The notes under the pieces were generated by a model. It saw nothing but the letters and a program-made list of their open reading frames with translations, did no database searches and was not told where the DNA came from. DNA of 54,919 bases, taken from Pseudomonas fontis. GTDB lineage: Bacteria > Pseudomonadota > Gammaproteobacteria > Pseudomonadales > Pseudomonadaceae. Location of the stretch: positions 1-54,919 of the forward strand of contig NZ_JAMDGY010000015.1 in NCBI RefSeq assembly GCF_028656955.1, written 5' to 3'. A program made the translations under genes and the position numbers. Positions 20,691 to 30,277 of the stretch are shown in pieces; position 1 is the first letter of the stretch, and the number at the start of each line of letters is the position of its first letter.

Positions 20691-21837
20691 CCTGGCGCTC
20701 CTGTTGGTTGGACGGCGGGGTACTGGGCACAGCCGGCGAGGCGACCGCTCGCGCCTGTCGAGCCTTGAACCAAGGTTTGAGACGCTGCCAGAGACGCAGG
20801 GCCAGCCCCAGGCACAGCCCGCTGGGTCGCCAGCTGTAGAAGCTCTGGCGCCAATGCTCAACCTGCCCGGTCATGCGCTCATGCAACTGATGGCTGGAGT
20901 TCTCCAGGCTGACCCGCGAGGCGTCGATCCACTGCCAGCCCTCGTCGAGCCCCCAGTCAATCCACTCCTGCAACAGCGCCCGGCCACTGCCCAGGTCGGC
21001 GTATTGCGGGATGAACGCCAGGTTGTAGTCGTACAGCCGACCACGCTCCAGCAGCCCGAGCCGGTAGCTGATGCAACGCCCATCCAGCTCCAGCACCACC
21101 AGGCGCAAACGGCCATCGGCCGCCAGGGCGGCAAAGGCCTGGAACATCCACTGGCGCTGCGCCGGCAGGCTGAAAATGCCGACACCGTCGTCGCCTTTCC
21201 AGCTCACGGCCTCGACCGCACTCACTGCTTCCAGCCACTGCAAGGCGTTGTCGGCAGTCGGGGTCACCCGGCGCACCTGCGCGCCCAATGCGGCAATACG
21301 CTTGCGCGCGCGGCGCAGCTTGTAGCGCGGGTCGCCACTGACTTCCTGGCGGTCCGCGTCACTGAGCTGATGCACCGGTGCCCGGCAGGCCAGGCGCTGC
21401 TCGAAGGTGGAGCTGCGCTGTGCCCAGCACTGCAACCATGGTGATTCCCCGGTGACCTCACTGAGTTGCAGCAACGCATGGGGCAGCTTTTGGCGGATCG
21501 CCTTGAGCACCAGCGTCGCGTTCAACGACGACAGGTCCATCAGCAAGCCGATGCGATCACTCATCGGGTAGCCCAGATGGCGTACCACCCGAAACGTCAA
21601 CGGCCCCTGTCGCTCAAGGCAGACGATCAGCGGCAGGCACAGGCACAGCCGCCCCGCGTCATGGCCCAGCAAGATCTGCAGGCTCTGGTCGGCGGGCAGC
21701 GCCTGTTCGGCGGCCTGCAACCAGGCCAGGCTGTTGAACGGCGTGGCATCCGCCACCGCCTGACGCAACTGCTCGTAGTCGGCGGCGGGGAAGTCGTCGC
21801 AACGCAGCGAGGTGCGCCAGCTCAGGCTCGGCTGCAT
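20662..21837 (-). CDS. GNAT/FemAB-like acyltransferase (CelD/BcsL type)
   Basis: A 391-residue protein with the double-GNAT fold of the BioF2-like/CelD family, seen in many exopolysaccharide operons. The C-terminal half shows LVVLELDGRCISYRLGLL and YNLAFIPQYADLGSGRALLQEWIDWGLDEG, which match the acceptor and acyl-CoA-binding strands of this fold. It probably transfers an acyl or aminoacyl group to the polymer. A Pro/Ser-rich tail of about 30 residues extends past the domain. It starts 3 bases after the preceding GNAT gene ends. Confidence 0.75.
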   Translation of the reverse strand: MQPSLSWRTSLRCDDFPAADYEQLRQAVADATPFNSLAWLQAAEQALPADQSLQILLGHDAGRLCLCLPLIVCLERQGPLTFRVVRHLGYPMSDRIGLLMDLSSLNATLVLKAIRQKLPHALLQLSEVTGESPWLQCWAQRSSTFEQRLACRAPVHQLSDADRQEVSGDPRYKLRRARKRIAALGAQVRRVTPTADNALQWLEAVSAVEAVSWKGDDGVGIFSLPAQRQWMFQAFAALAADGRLRLVVLELDGRCISYRLGLLERGRLYDYNLAFIPQYADLGSGRALLQEWIDWGLDEGWQWIDASRVSLENSSHQLHERMTGQVEHWRQSFYSWRPSGLCLGLALRLWQRLKPWFKARQARAVASPAVPSTPPSNQQERQDAIPGHSQR

Positions 21838-21840
21838 GGC

Positions 21841-22530
21841 TCAGGCCACCGTGGCCGGTGCGTTGCTTGGCGCCGGTTTGCGCAGGGCATCCAGGCGCGA
21901 GCCGCTGTAGCGGGTTTCGCGGAAGAACTTCCAGCGCCCGAACAGGCAGTACACGTGGGTCACCCGGCCCTGTTCCTTGTAGCCCATGCGCAGGTGCAGC
22001 TTGAGCGCCGGGATGTTGTGGGTTTCGCAAACATCCACCACCTTGTCGCAGCCCTGGGCGAGCATGGCCTTCCACAGGTCCAGTTGCAGGTCCACCGACA
22101 AGGTAGTACCCCAATAGGCGCGGGTCAGTTCGCCGCCGAATTCGAAGAACTCCCCGGGCTCCACCGGGAACCAGCACCCGTAGTAATGGCGGTCGTGGTA
22201 ATGGCGCATGCTGCCCCAGATGAATGCCACCACGTGACCTTCGTCATCCAGGTGCATGACCCCGGTATGGCCCTCGGCGGCCAGCTCGCGCATGGTCTCC
22301 ACGCGGTCGCCGAAGTTTTTCGCGAAGGCTTGCACGTTGTGCACGGTAATCGCCGTGCTGCGAGTGGGCGGGTAGGGCTTGAGCGAATGCGGCGGCACCG
22401 GGCTGACCAGGTCACGCTCCATCCACAGCAGTTCCCAGTGATAGAAGAAGTAATGCTTGAACGCGGTGTTCAAGGTTGCCCGCAGGCCTTTCTGGCGAAT
22501 GCGTTGTTTTAGCTGAATCAAGGAACTCAT
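21841..22530 (-). CDS. GNAT-family acetyltransferase
   Basis: A 229-residue protein with GNAT-fold signatures in its second half: VHNVQAFAKN, GHVVAFIWGSMRHY, and CETHNIPALKLHLRMGYKEQGR, the last being the typical acetyl-CoA-binding end (HNIPALKLHLRMGY). AGGAGG directly before the ATG at 22530 fixes the start. The first 60 residues are basic and aromatic and could lie on the membrane. In this operon it likely acetylates a sugar of the repeat unit; the substrate is unknown. Confidence 0.78.
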   Translation of the reverse strand: MSSLIQLKQRIRQKGLRATLNTAFKHYFFYHWELLWMERDLVSPVPPHSLKPYPPTRSTAITVHNVQAFAKNFGDRVETMRELAAEGHTGVMHLDDEGHVVAFIWGSMRHYHDRHYYGCWFPVEPGEFFEFGGELTRAYWGTTLSVDLQLDLWKAMLAQGCDKVVDVCETHNIPALKLHLRMGYKEQGRVTHVYCLFGRWKFFRETRYSGSRLDALRKPAPSNAPATVA

Positions 22531-22576
22531 GTTGCCTCCTGGATCGTGCAGGGAATATAACGGCCGGCGCGGCGTT

Positions 22577-24505
22577 TCATGACGCCGTCCAGCGCAGGGC
22601 AAACAGCGTCTGCCCCGGCAGTTCGAACTGGTATTGCCCGCGCTGGCAGTGGTACTGCGCGCTGCGCGGCTGGTTGTCGGGCCCAAAGAAGGTCAGCGTC
22701 TGCGCGCCCTGCGCGCAGGTCGGGGTGGCGGTACTCAGGCTCACCTGTTGCAGCCGCGCGCTCTTGTTCACCCCCAGCAGGCTGCGTTGTTGGGCCCGGG
22801 CCATGGCCAGGGCGTCGACCTCGAAGGCGTCGTTGTCCAGTTGCAGCACCTGGTCCAGCCAGTGCTGCTGGATGAACTGCTGGGCCAGGCCGACCGGCTT
22901 GAGCTCAAAACGGTCGCTGCCCAGCACACGCACCATGCCCTTGGGGTATTCCGGCTCGTCGGCGATATGGAACCAGTTGATCATGTCGAGCAGGCCGTCC
23001 TGGGCAGCGTTGATCACCACCGAGGTCCACCACAGTGCAGCGTATTGGGTCTCCTGCTCGTAGGGGCTCAGCGTCGAGCCGCTGGAAAGGTTGGTCTGGT
23101 CGATCAGCAGGGGTTTGCGCGGCAGGCCCTGGGCATCACGCCCGACCAGGTCGGCAGCCTGGCGCAAGGCGTCGCGGTAACTGCGGGTGGCCAGCAGGTC
23201 GCGGACCATCCATTCGTGCCAGGCCAGGGCGTCGATCCGTTCGCCGAACTCGGCCAGCAGCCGGCGCGACCACTCCAGCCCGCGACGCTCGGCGCTGTTG
23301 CTGGCCAGGGGGCCGTCGACGAAGCGCGAGCTGGCCGGCGCGGCAATGCGCACCCCGGCTTCGCGGGCACCCGGGTAGCGCTCGACCCGCTCCAGCATGG
23401 CCTTGAACAGGCTGCGGTACGCCGGGTAGTCGGTGTAGTTCAGGTTGGGCTCGTCGGCGAAGGCAATGTAGTGGGTGCCCTTGCCCCCGAGCGCGACACT
23501 GGCGGCGAGCCAGGCATCCAGGCCACTGGCAGTGGCTTTGTCGTCGCGCAGCACGGCGCGCCGGTCGGTGGAACCGAGCAGGGTGATGTCGTGCTGGATG
23601 CCGAAGCGTTCGCGGTAAAGCTGGCGGAAGGCATTCTCGTAGCCGGGCTTGCGCTGCAGCACATCGGCAAAGGCATAAAAGCCCGCCGCTTGCAGGCCGA
23701 GCTGGTCGAGCACGGCAAAGCTGCTCGGTGGCGGTACCACGTACGGCAGGTTGTTGCCGATTTTCGGGGTCGGCCCCAGCACCTGCTCGCTGCTGCGCAA
23801 CTGCACGCTGCCGGTTTGCTGGCGCAGGCTGCCGAGGTCTTCGGCGCGGCGGGCGAACAGGTTGGCGCTGCCATCGAGCCAGAACGCCGCCTTGCCGGCG
23901 CCTTGCAGGTCCAGGCGCCAGGTCTGCTCGCGCGGGCTGACCGGCAGGGCTACCTGGTCGAACTGCCAGTAGGCGCGGTGCTGTTGCAAGGCCAGGTCGA
24001 CCCGGCTGCCGTCACTCAGGCGTGTGGCCCGCAGGGCGCTGACGCCGCCATGCTGCTTGCCGCCGAGCACGGCCTGCTCATTGGCGCCGACGCGGAAGAA
24101 CAGCTGCGTGCCGCGCTCCACCGCCATGCTGAAGTGCACTTTCGCCGGTGCAAACAGCGCTCGCGTGCTGTCGGCGAATTCAAGGCGATAGTTGCGAAAG
24201 CTGTAGCCGGGTACTTCCACCTGATAGCTGGCGTGCTCGGCCGCCAACGGCCAACTCAACTGGCCCCGGCTTTCTTCGGCGCTGATTGCGCGGTGCGCGG
24301 CCAGGCGCCCATTGCCGTCGAGCAGGAACACCTGCTCGCGGTTGCCATCGGCCTGCCAGGCGGGGCTCCAGCTCAGGGTCAGGGTGTCGGCCCGGGTGGG
24401 GGTGAGGTACAGGCTGCCGTCGCGGATGTCCGGCCAACGCACGTTCGCTGCCTGTACCGAGGCGGCCAGCAGCACGCCGGGCAGCACCCACCAGGCCTGG
24501 TTCAT
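22577..24505 (-). CDS. Secreted glycosidase-like protein
   Basis: A 642-residue exported protein with a signal peptide (MNQAWWVLPG..., cleavage near VQA-AN). An N-terminal beta-rich region (25-250) precedes a TIM-barrel-like region with GTHYIAFADEPNLNY, where DEPN resembles the acid/base NEP motif of clan A glycosidases, and HEWMVRDLL and LLIDQTNLSSG. It recalls GH39-type enzymes such as PslG, which trims Psl in P. aeruginosa. It may cut or edit the polymer in the periplasm. The catalytic pair is not certain. ATGA overlap with the flippase gene sets the start; in-frame sequence further upstream is a frame-shadow of that gene. Confidence 0.7.
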   Translation of the reverse strand: MNQAWWVLPGVLLAASVQAANVRWPDIRDGSLYLTPTRADTLTLSWSPAWQADGNREQVFLLDGNGRLAAHRAISAEESRGQLSWPLAAEHASYQVEVPGYSFRNYRLEFADSTRALFAPAKVHFSMAVERGTQLFFRVGANEQAVLGGKQHGGVSALRATRLSDGSRVDLALQQHRAYWQFDQVALPVSPREQTWRLDLQGAGKAAFWLDGSANLFARRAEDLGSLRQQTGSVQLRSSEQVLGPTPKIGNNLPYVVPPPSSFAVLDQLGLQAAGFYAFADVLQRKPGYENAFRQLYRERFGIQHDITLLGSTDRRAVLRDDKATASGLDAWLAASVALGGKGTHYIAFADEPNLNYTDYPAYRSLFKAMLERVERYPGAREAGVRIAAPASSRFVDGPLASNSAERRGLEWSRRLLAEFGERIDALAWHEWMVRDLLATRSYRDALRQAADLVGRDAQGLPRKPLLIDQTNLSSGSTLSPYEQETQYAALWWTSVVINAAQDGLLDMINWFHIADEPEYPKGMVRVLGSDRFELKPVGLAQQFIQQHWLDQVLQLDNDAFEVDALAMARAQQRSLLGVNKSARLQQVSLSTATPTCAQGAQTLTFFGPDNQPRSAQYHCQRGQYQFELPGQTLFALRWTAS

Positions 24506-25806
24506 GCGGCCCTCCGTTGCAGCATCTGGCGCAGTGGTGCCAGGTCGGAAGGCAGGATCAGCAAGGTTTTCAGCAGCGGCACAGCACTCAGCCGGCAATA
24601 CATCAGCAGCATCGCCACGGTCACGCCCAGGTAGGCGATGGACGATGCCGCCGCCGCACCGACGATGCCATAGCGCGGAATCAGGATCACGTTCATCACC
24701 AGGTTGGCCGCCGCGCCGACCCCCATCATCAATGACACCGCGCCGGGACGGTTCTTGCCGAGCAGGTCCAGGCGCAGGATGCTCGCGTAGCACAGGCCGA
24801 ACAGGCCTGGCAGCAGGGCCAGCAAGGCCGGGTAGGCCGGCTGGTATTCGGCACCGAACAGCGTGACGATCAGCCATTCGCCGATCAGCGCCATGCTCAG
24901 GCAGGCGCCCAGCATCACCGTGGCGGTCAGGCGCAGGGCCAGCGGGGTCAGTTTGTCCATGCCGGCGTCCTGTTGCAGCAGGCGTTTCATCAGCGGCGTG
25001 GTCACCGCTTCCGGGACGATCAGCAGCAGTTCGGCGGCGGCGCTGGCCATGGCGTAATGGCCCAGGGCAGTGCTGCCCAGCATGGCCCCGATAAACAGGT
25101 AGTCCGAGCGCAGGATGACCTGCTGGAACAGCAGGTCGGGGTGGCTCTTGGCACTGTAGGAGAGCAGCTCGCGCTGGCCGCTGCGGTCCCATTGCAGCTT
25201 GATCGAATGTTGCCGGCCGAGCCACACCAGGCCGGCCACCACCACCAGGGCAATGCCCACCAGCCAGCTGATCAGCGCCGCCTCCAGCGCCGAGTTCTGC
25301 CACATCCAGAACAGCCCGACGAACAGCAGCAGCGGCACCAGTGATTCGGTCAGGCGCAGCATGTTGAAGGCGCCGACATCGCCGGTCGCGTTGTGCAGGG
25401 TCAGCAGGCCGCTCTTGAGCACGGTCAATGGCACGGCCAGCAACAGTAGCCAGGCCAGCAGGCCGAGCTGGGTGGTCACCTCAAGCTCGGTGCCGAATTC
25501 GCGCATCAGCGCTACGCACACCAGGGTCAGCGCCCCGGCCACCAGGCAACCGAAGATCAGCACCTGGCTCAGCAACAGCCCCATCGAACGTTGTTGCGCC
25601 GCCTGGTAGCCCACGGCGGTGTTCAGGCCACCGCTGGTGGCGGCGCTGATCAGGTCGGGCAGGGTGCTCAGCAGGGCGAACAGGCCCCGCTCGCTGGGGC
25701 CGAGGATGCGCGCCAGCAATACGTTGCGCAGCAAGCGCAGGGCGATCATCGCCAGGCGTGTACCCATGCTCAACAGCAGGTGGCGCAGGTAGTGGTTGCG
25801 GCTCAT
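24502..25806 (-). CDS. Polysaccharide flippase (Wzx-like)
   Basis: A 434-residue membrane protein of the MOP/MATE-like superfamily with about 12 hydrophobic segments. The N-terminal signature is LRNVLLARILGPSERGLFALLSTLPD, typical of oligosaccharide flippases. It would move the lipid-linked repeat unit across the inner membrane for polymerisation by the Wzy at 28907. Start at 25806 is chosen for the 4-base overlap with the deacetylase gene. Confidence 0.88.
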   Translation of the reverse strand: MSRNHYLRHLLLSMGTRLAMIALRLLRNVLLARILGPSERGLFALLSTLPDLISAATSGGLNTAVGYQAAQQRSMGLLLSQVLIFGCLVAGALTLVCVALMREFGTELEVTTQLGLLAWLLLLAVPLTVLKSGLLTLHNATGDVGAFNMLRLTESLVPLLLFVGLFWMWQNSALEAALISWLVGIALVVVAGLVWLGRQHSIKLQWDRSGQRELLSYSAKSHPDLLFQQVILRSDYLFIGAMLGSTALGHYAMASAAAELLLIVPEAVTTPLMKRLLQQDAGMDKLTPLALRLTATVMLGACLSMALIGEWLIVTLFGAEYQPAYPALLALLPGLFGLCYASILRLDLLGKNRPGAVSLMMGVGAAANLVMNVILIPRYGIVGAAAASSIAYLGVTVAMLLMYCRLSAVPLLKTLLILPSDLAPLRQMLQRRAA

Positions 25807-26822
25807 CCGTGTGCTCCCCGGCTGATGCGCCAGGCCAGCAGCGAAGGGCGGCTGGCATTGCGCTGGCTGACGCCGATGCGCGGCAGCGCCAGTGGGTCGT
25901 CGCTGGGGCTGCACAGGGCCGCGCGGGTGCTCAGTGCATAGGGGTAGCGGTGCGCGGCCAAGCGTTGGCGAACCCGCAGGTCGTGATCACCATTAGGGTA
26001 GCAGTACACCGGCAATGGCTGACGGCAACCCTGGGCCAGGGCGTTCTGGCTGCGGCTCAGTTCTTCGTCCAGGCGGCGGTCGTCAAGGCCCGGCAACAGC
26101 GCGTGGCTGGCGCCGTGGGGGCCGAAGCTGATCAGGCCGGAGTCTTCCAGTTCGCGCACCTGCTGCCAGTCCAGCGCCTGTGGCAGGGATTCGGTCGGGC
26201 AGGCGTCGGTGAGCAAGTGCAGGGCCTGCGGCGACAGGCTCTTGAGACTTTGCAGGTAGCGCGCCAGGACATTGCTGCGCGCGTGCGGGCGCTCGTTCAT
26301 GAAAAACGCTGCCGGCAACGGCCGGCCGATCTTGCGCACCTGCTCGATCAGTTGCCGCTGGGCAAGTTCGCCATGACTGCCCCACAGGGTTTCGCCCAGG
26401 CTTTCCCACCAGAAACGCTGGCGGCTGCCGATGTAGTCAGTCGAGAGGAAGATGCTTGCCGGCACCTGGTGCCGTTGCAGCAGCGGGAAGGCGTTGAGCG
26501 CGTTGTCTCGCCAGCCGTCATCGAAGGTCAGCGCCACCCGCGGCTTGCCGTCGGACAGCACGGGGTCGGCTTGCAGCAGTTGCATCAGGCTGACGCACTC
26601 GAAATGCTGCGGCAGCCAGCGCAGCAAGCGCTCGAACGCCTGTGGGCCGACGCACAGTTCGTTGCGGTGCGGCAGCTCGGCGCTGGCGTCGTCGGCCAGC
26701 ACCCGGTGCAGCATCAGGATCAACCGGGCACCGCGCAGCTGCCGGCGGCCGGCGGGGGAGTTGAGGTACAGCCAACCGCTGGCACGCTTGAGACTGGTCT
26801 TGATCGGCATGTAGGCACTCAT
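25803..26822 (-). CDS. Polysaccharide deacetylase (NodB-type)
   Basis: A 339-residue carbohydrate esterase family 4 protein. Motif 1 is ALTFDDGWRDN (Asp catalytic base and metal ligand), motif 2 is the HGASH His pair, and the C-terminal motif YCYPNGDHD is also present. It lacks an obvious signal peptide, so it may act on the cytoplasmic face. It would remove N-acetyl groups from the repeat unit, changing its charge. ATGA overlap with the glycosyltransferase at 26819 decides the start; another ATG lies four codons inside. Confidence 0.85.
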   Translation of the reverse strand: MSAYMPIKTSLKRASGWLYLNSPAGRRQLRGARLILMLHRVLADDASAELPHRNELCVGPQAFERLLRWLPQHFECVSLMQLLQADPVLSDGKPRVALTFDDGWRDNALNAFPLLQRHQVPASIFLSTDYIGSRQRFWWESLGETLWGSHGELAQRQLIEQVRKIGRPLPAAFFMNERPHARSNVLARYLQSLKSLSPQALHLLTDACPTESLPQALDWQQVRELEDSGLISFGPHGASHALLPGLDDRRLDEELSRSQNALAQGCRQPLPVYCYPNGDHDLRVRQRLAAHRYPYALSTRAALCSPSDDPLALPRIGVSQRNASRPSLLAWRISRGAHG

Positions 26823-27955
26823 CGTGTCTGGTCGGGGTTCCATTGGTTGTAGCTGTGCCCGCGCAAGAACTGCCACAGGCCAACGCTCATGCCGGCCAGG
26901 GTCACCAGCACGTAGGCGGCCAGGCGAAACGGCTTGGGCAGGCGCTGGCGCACATCCAGCAGGCCGGCCACGGCGCAGGCATAGCCAAGCAGCTGGGCGG
27001 CCAGGGTGAAGCGGTAGAAACCGTGGTCGTCGAGCAACCACAGGTTGGCCAGCAGCAGCGGCAACAGCAGCACCGGGGCCAGCCGGCGGATCAACTTGTG
27101 GCTGATCAGCGCGATGGCATACAGGCCGTGGCGCAGCGGGTTGAGCAGTTCACGCCGCGCCGCCAGGCTGATCAGGCCGCCGACGGTGACCCGCTGGCGG
27201 CGGTAGAACTGCCGCCCGGCCTCATCCACGCCCTGGTCGAGCACCAGCGCCTGGTCGACATACACCACGCGCTTGCCGGCAACCGGGGCGCAGGTGTTGA
27301 TGTAGAAGTCGTCGTTGACCAGTTTCGGGATCGGCTGGAACAGCTCGCGGCGCAAGGCCTGCAGGTAGCCGTCGGCCGACACCGTGCAGCCGGTGCGGCT
27401 TTCTACCCGGCGCAGCCAGGCTTCGTAATGGCGGTACAGGCTTTCGCCCACGCTCAGGCCTTTGCCGGGTTTGGCGATCAGCATCTTGCCGACGCTGCCG
27501 CCCACCTGCGGGTCGGCGAATGGCGCCAGCAAGGCGCGCAGGGTGCCCTCCTGCCAGTGCGTGTCGGCATCGCTGAACACCAAGATGTCGCCGGTGCAGT
27601 GCGCGACGGCGGCATTCAATACGCTGTTCTTGCCCATGCGCGGCAGGTCGAGCACCTGGATGCGCGGGTCATCGAAGCTGCGTGCCAAGGCAACCGTGCG
27701 GTCGCTGGAGCCGTCGCTGGCGACGACGATCTGCAGGGTGGCGGGCTGGTAGTCATGGCCCAGCAGGTTGCGCAGCTTGTTCTCGATGTTGCGCTCTTCA
27801 TTGTGCGCGGCCACCACCACGCTGATGTTCTGCGCTGGCAACGGGCCGGGCTGATGGCGCGGGAACAACGGCCCGACCAGGGTGAGTAGCAGCGGGTAGC
27901 CGAGCCAGGCATAGAACGGCAGCAGCAGGCACAGCCAGAAAATGAACTCAGCCAC
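26819..27955 (-). CDS. GT2 glycosyltransferase with membrane segments
   Basis: A 378-residue family 2 glycosyltransferase. A hydrophobic N-terminus (5-27) precedes the catalytic domain with VVVAAHNEERNIE, VVASDGSSDRT, the metal-binding FSDADTHW and VNDDFYI. RRQRVTVGG recalls the processive R/QxxRW motif. Three or four hydrophobic segments close the protein. It resembles membrane glycosyltransferases of the EpsH/BcsA-like group. It overlaps the next upstream gene by 8 bases. Confidence 0.87.
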   Translation of the reverse strand: MAEFIFWLCLLLPFYAWLGYPLLLTLVGPLFPRHQPGPLPAQNISVVVAAHNEERNIENKLRNLLGHDYQPATLQIVVASDGSSDRTVALARSFDDPRIQVLDLPRMGKNSVLNAAVAHCTGDILVFSDADTHWQEGTLRALLAPFADPQVGGSVGKMLIAKPGKGLSVGESLYRHYEAWLRRVESRTGCTVSADGYLQALRRELFQPIPKLVNDDFYINTCAPVAGKRVVYVDQALVLDQGVDEAGRQFYRRQRVTVGGLISLAARRELLNPLRHGLYAIALISHKLIRRLAPVLLLPLLLANLWLLDDHGFYRFTLAAQLLGYACAVAGLLDVRQRLPKPFRLAAYVLVTLAGMSVGLWQFLRGHSYNQWNPDQTR

Positions 27956-28910
27956 GGGCAGGCCTCCTTGCGTTCCAGTTGAACAGGCTGAAGATGAAGG
28001 CAGCGCCAGCCAGGTGCAGGCGGATCCAGTGCAGGCCCCAAAGCTGCAAGGTGAACAGCGGGTCGCGATGCCGCAGGCTCTGGCGCAGGCTCAAGGCCAG
28101 GGCCGGCAGGCTGGAGACGAACAGCAGGAACACCCCCAGTGGCTCGGCGTCATCGAGGATTGCCGACACCGCGAAAATATCCAGCAGCCAGGCCGCCACG
28201 GACAGCATCGGCAAGCGCAACAGGCGCAGGCTGGCGCCGTTGCTGCGCAGCAGTTGCAACTGGCTGCTCTGGCGCCACAGTTCCTTGCCCAGCCATTCCC
28301 GCCAGCTGCCTTCGAAGCCCCAGTGCCAGGCCACTGGCGAGCGCACCGCGAGCAGGCGGGCACCGGCCTGGCTCAGGCGCAGGGTGAAGTCCTTGTCCTC
28401 GCCGGTGCGCAGGGTTTCGCTGAAACCACCGACCTGATCGAACCAGCGGCGCTGCATCAGCAGGTTGGGCGTCGGCAGCCATTGCACGCGGTGCTCTGCC
28501 TGGGTGCCGGACAATGCGCGGCGTTGCCAGGCACGGGCGAACCACGGCGCCTGGCGTGGCGTGTCGCAATCCAGGGCGAAGACGTCGCCATGGCCTTGGA
28601 CATGCAACGCCATCAGCATGTCCAGCCAATGTTCCGGCACTTCGATATCGGCATCCAGGAACGCCAGCCACTCACCGCTGCTGGCGCGCGTACCGTGGTT
28701 ACGCAGGGCGCCGATGGTCAGCCCCGGCAGGCTCAGGACCTGGGCGCCTAGGCTGCGGGCAATCTGTGGGCCATCGTCGCTGGAACCGTTGTCGGCCACG
28801 ATCAGTTCGCAGTCGAACCCGGCGGCTTCGGCCGCCTTGCGCACCGACTGCAAGGTGCGGCCGATATGCCGCGCCTCGTTGAACATCGGCACCACGACGC
28901 TGACTTTCAT
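27948..28910 (-). CDS. GT2 glycosyltransferase
   Basis: A 320-residue family 2 glycosyltransferase. The GT-A domain shows VVVPMFNEARHI, VADNGSSDDG, the DxD-type LDADIEV and RTGEDKDF, with WHWGFEGSW following. Two or three hydrophobic segments in the last 90 residues suggest membrane attachment. It likely adds one sugar of the lipid-linked repeat unit. It starts inside a 4-base overlap with the polymerase gene. Confidence 0.87.
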   Translation of the reverse strand: MKVSVVVPMFNEARHIGRTLQSVRKAAEAAGFDCELIVADNGSSDDGPQIARSLGAQVLSLPGLTIGALRNHGTRASSGEWLAFLDADIEVPEHWLDMLMALHVQGHGDVFALDCDTPRQAPWFARAWQRRALSGTQAEHRVQWLPTPNLLMQRRWFDQVGGFSETLRTGEDKDFTLRLSQAGARLLAVRSPVAWHWGFEGSWREWLGKELWRQSSQLQLLRSNGASLRLLRLPMLSVAAWLLDIFAVSAILDDAEPLGVFLLFVSSLPALALSLRQSLRHRDPLFTLQLWGLHWIRLHLAGAAFIFSLFNWNARRPARG

Positions 28911-30277
28911 GCGGCCCCCTGGGCCAGGCGCGCCTCTTCAGCCTTCAGGCGCAGCACGCTGGAGAGTGCCAGCAGGATCCACAGGTATTTGTGGTTGGGG
29001 GCGCTGAGGAACATCAGGAACAGCCCGATGGCGAGCATGCTCATGCACAGGTGGGTGAGCAGGTCGGCCTGGTCATGGTTGCCCTGCTGCATCCACAAGC
29101 GCCGGGCGTACAGCAGGTTGTACAAGGCGAAGGCGACCATGCCGACGAACAGGATGCCGGCCGGTACGCCGACCTCGCTGAAGATCTCCAGGTAGGTGTT
29201 GTGCGCGCGCCGGTACAGGTCGCCGACCTTCTTGTTGGCCGAGAACGCCTTGGCATAGCCGGTGGTGGCGTACTGCAGCGGGAAGGTGCCAGGGCCGGTG
29301 CCGAGCAGGGGATGCTCGCGGATCATCTTGCTGCCAACCACGATGTAGGACGAGCGACGGCCCAGCGAATCATCCTGGAAGGCATTGACCCCGGACTTGA
29401 GCAGCGCCAGTGACTGGATCCGCGCCACATAGGCCGGCGGCATCAGCGCCGCCGCCGTGGGCAGCAGGATCGCCAGGCCGAGCATGGCGAAACCCAAATG
29501 CCGTGGGCGCACGCGGGCAACCTGGTCGCGGTAGTGGAACAGCACGATCCCCAGGCTGAGCAGCAGCACCACCAGCCCCGAGCGTGAGTTGGTCTTGGTC
29601 ATGCCGGCGAGCAGCAGCAGGCAGCAGGCAATCCAGAACAGGCGCTGCAGCCAGTTCGGGCTCTTGAGCACCAGCCACAGGGCCATGGGCACGGCGATGG
29701 CGATCAGCATGGCGAACACGTTGGGGTCTTCGAGCAAGCCGGCGGCGCGGCCTTCGTCCTGATACTTGGCCGAGAACATCGCCATGATGCAGGTCAGGGT
29801 GACGCTGAGGGTCACCAGCCGGCACATCAGCGGCAGGTTGAGTTCACGCCCGATCAGCAGGGTAATGGCAAACAGCAGCAGGCCCACGGCCAATTCACGG
29901 AAGTGCCCCAGTGACATCTCGGTGCTGTCGCTGGCCAGGAAACTCAGTGCATACAGCGCCAGAAAGCCCAGCAGCAGGCGCCACATCGGGCTGCGCAGGC
30001 GCTCGCCGGGCAGTTGCCCCACGGCCAGTTGCAGCAACAGCACCAGGGCCAGGGCTGCGCCGATCAGCTTGGAGGCTGACAGTTCACTGTCCTTGAACAG
30101 GCCTTCGAGCGGCACCAGGGTGATGATTGCCAGCAGCCCCCAGGCTGGGCGCCGATACAGCGCCAGCAGGCCGGCCAGGCCGATCACCGCGCCGGGCGCG
30201 AGGAACGGCCAGGGGCTGGCCAGCAAGCCCACGCAGACAAGCGCCAGCAGGGCGATCAGCGACAGTGGAATGATCAT
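28907..30277 (-). CDS. O-antigen ligase/polymerase family protein (Wzy-like)
   Basis: A 456-residue multi-spanning membrane protein with about 10-12 hydrophobic segments and a large periplasmic loop. The Wzy_C signature is visible: EHPLLGTGPGTFP, then RRAHNTYLEIFSEVGVPAGIL with its conserved His. In a Wzx/Wzy-type operon it is the repeat-unit polymerase rather than a lipid A ligase. Linked by 4-base overlaps on both sides. Confidence 0.87.
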   Translation of the reverse strand: MIIPLSLIALLALVCVGLLASPWPFLAPGAVIGLAGLLALYRRPAWGLLAIITLVPLEGLFKDSELSASKLIGAALALVLLLQLAVGQLPGERLRSPMWRLLLGFLALYALSFLASDSTEMSLGHFRELAVGLLLFAITLLIGRELNLPLMCRLVTLSVTLTCIMAMFSAKYQDEGRAAGLLEDPNVFAMLIAIAVPMALWLVLKSPNWLQRLFWIACCLLLLAGMTKTNSRSGLVVLLLSLGIVLFHYRDQVARVRPRHLGFAMLGLAILLPTAAALMPPAYVARIQSLALLKSGVNAFQDDSLGRRSSYIVVGSKMIREHPLLGTGPGTFPLQYATTGYAKAFSANKKVGDLYRRAHNTYLEIFSEVGVPAGILFVGMVAFALYNLLYARRLWMQQGNHDQADLLTHLCMSMLAIGLFLMFLSAPNHKYLWILLALSSVLRLKAEEARLAQGAA

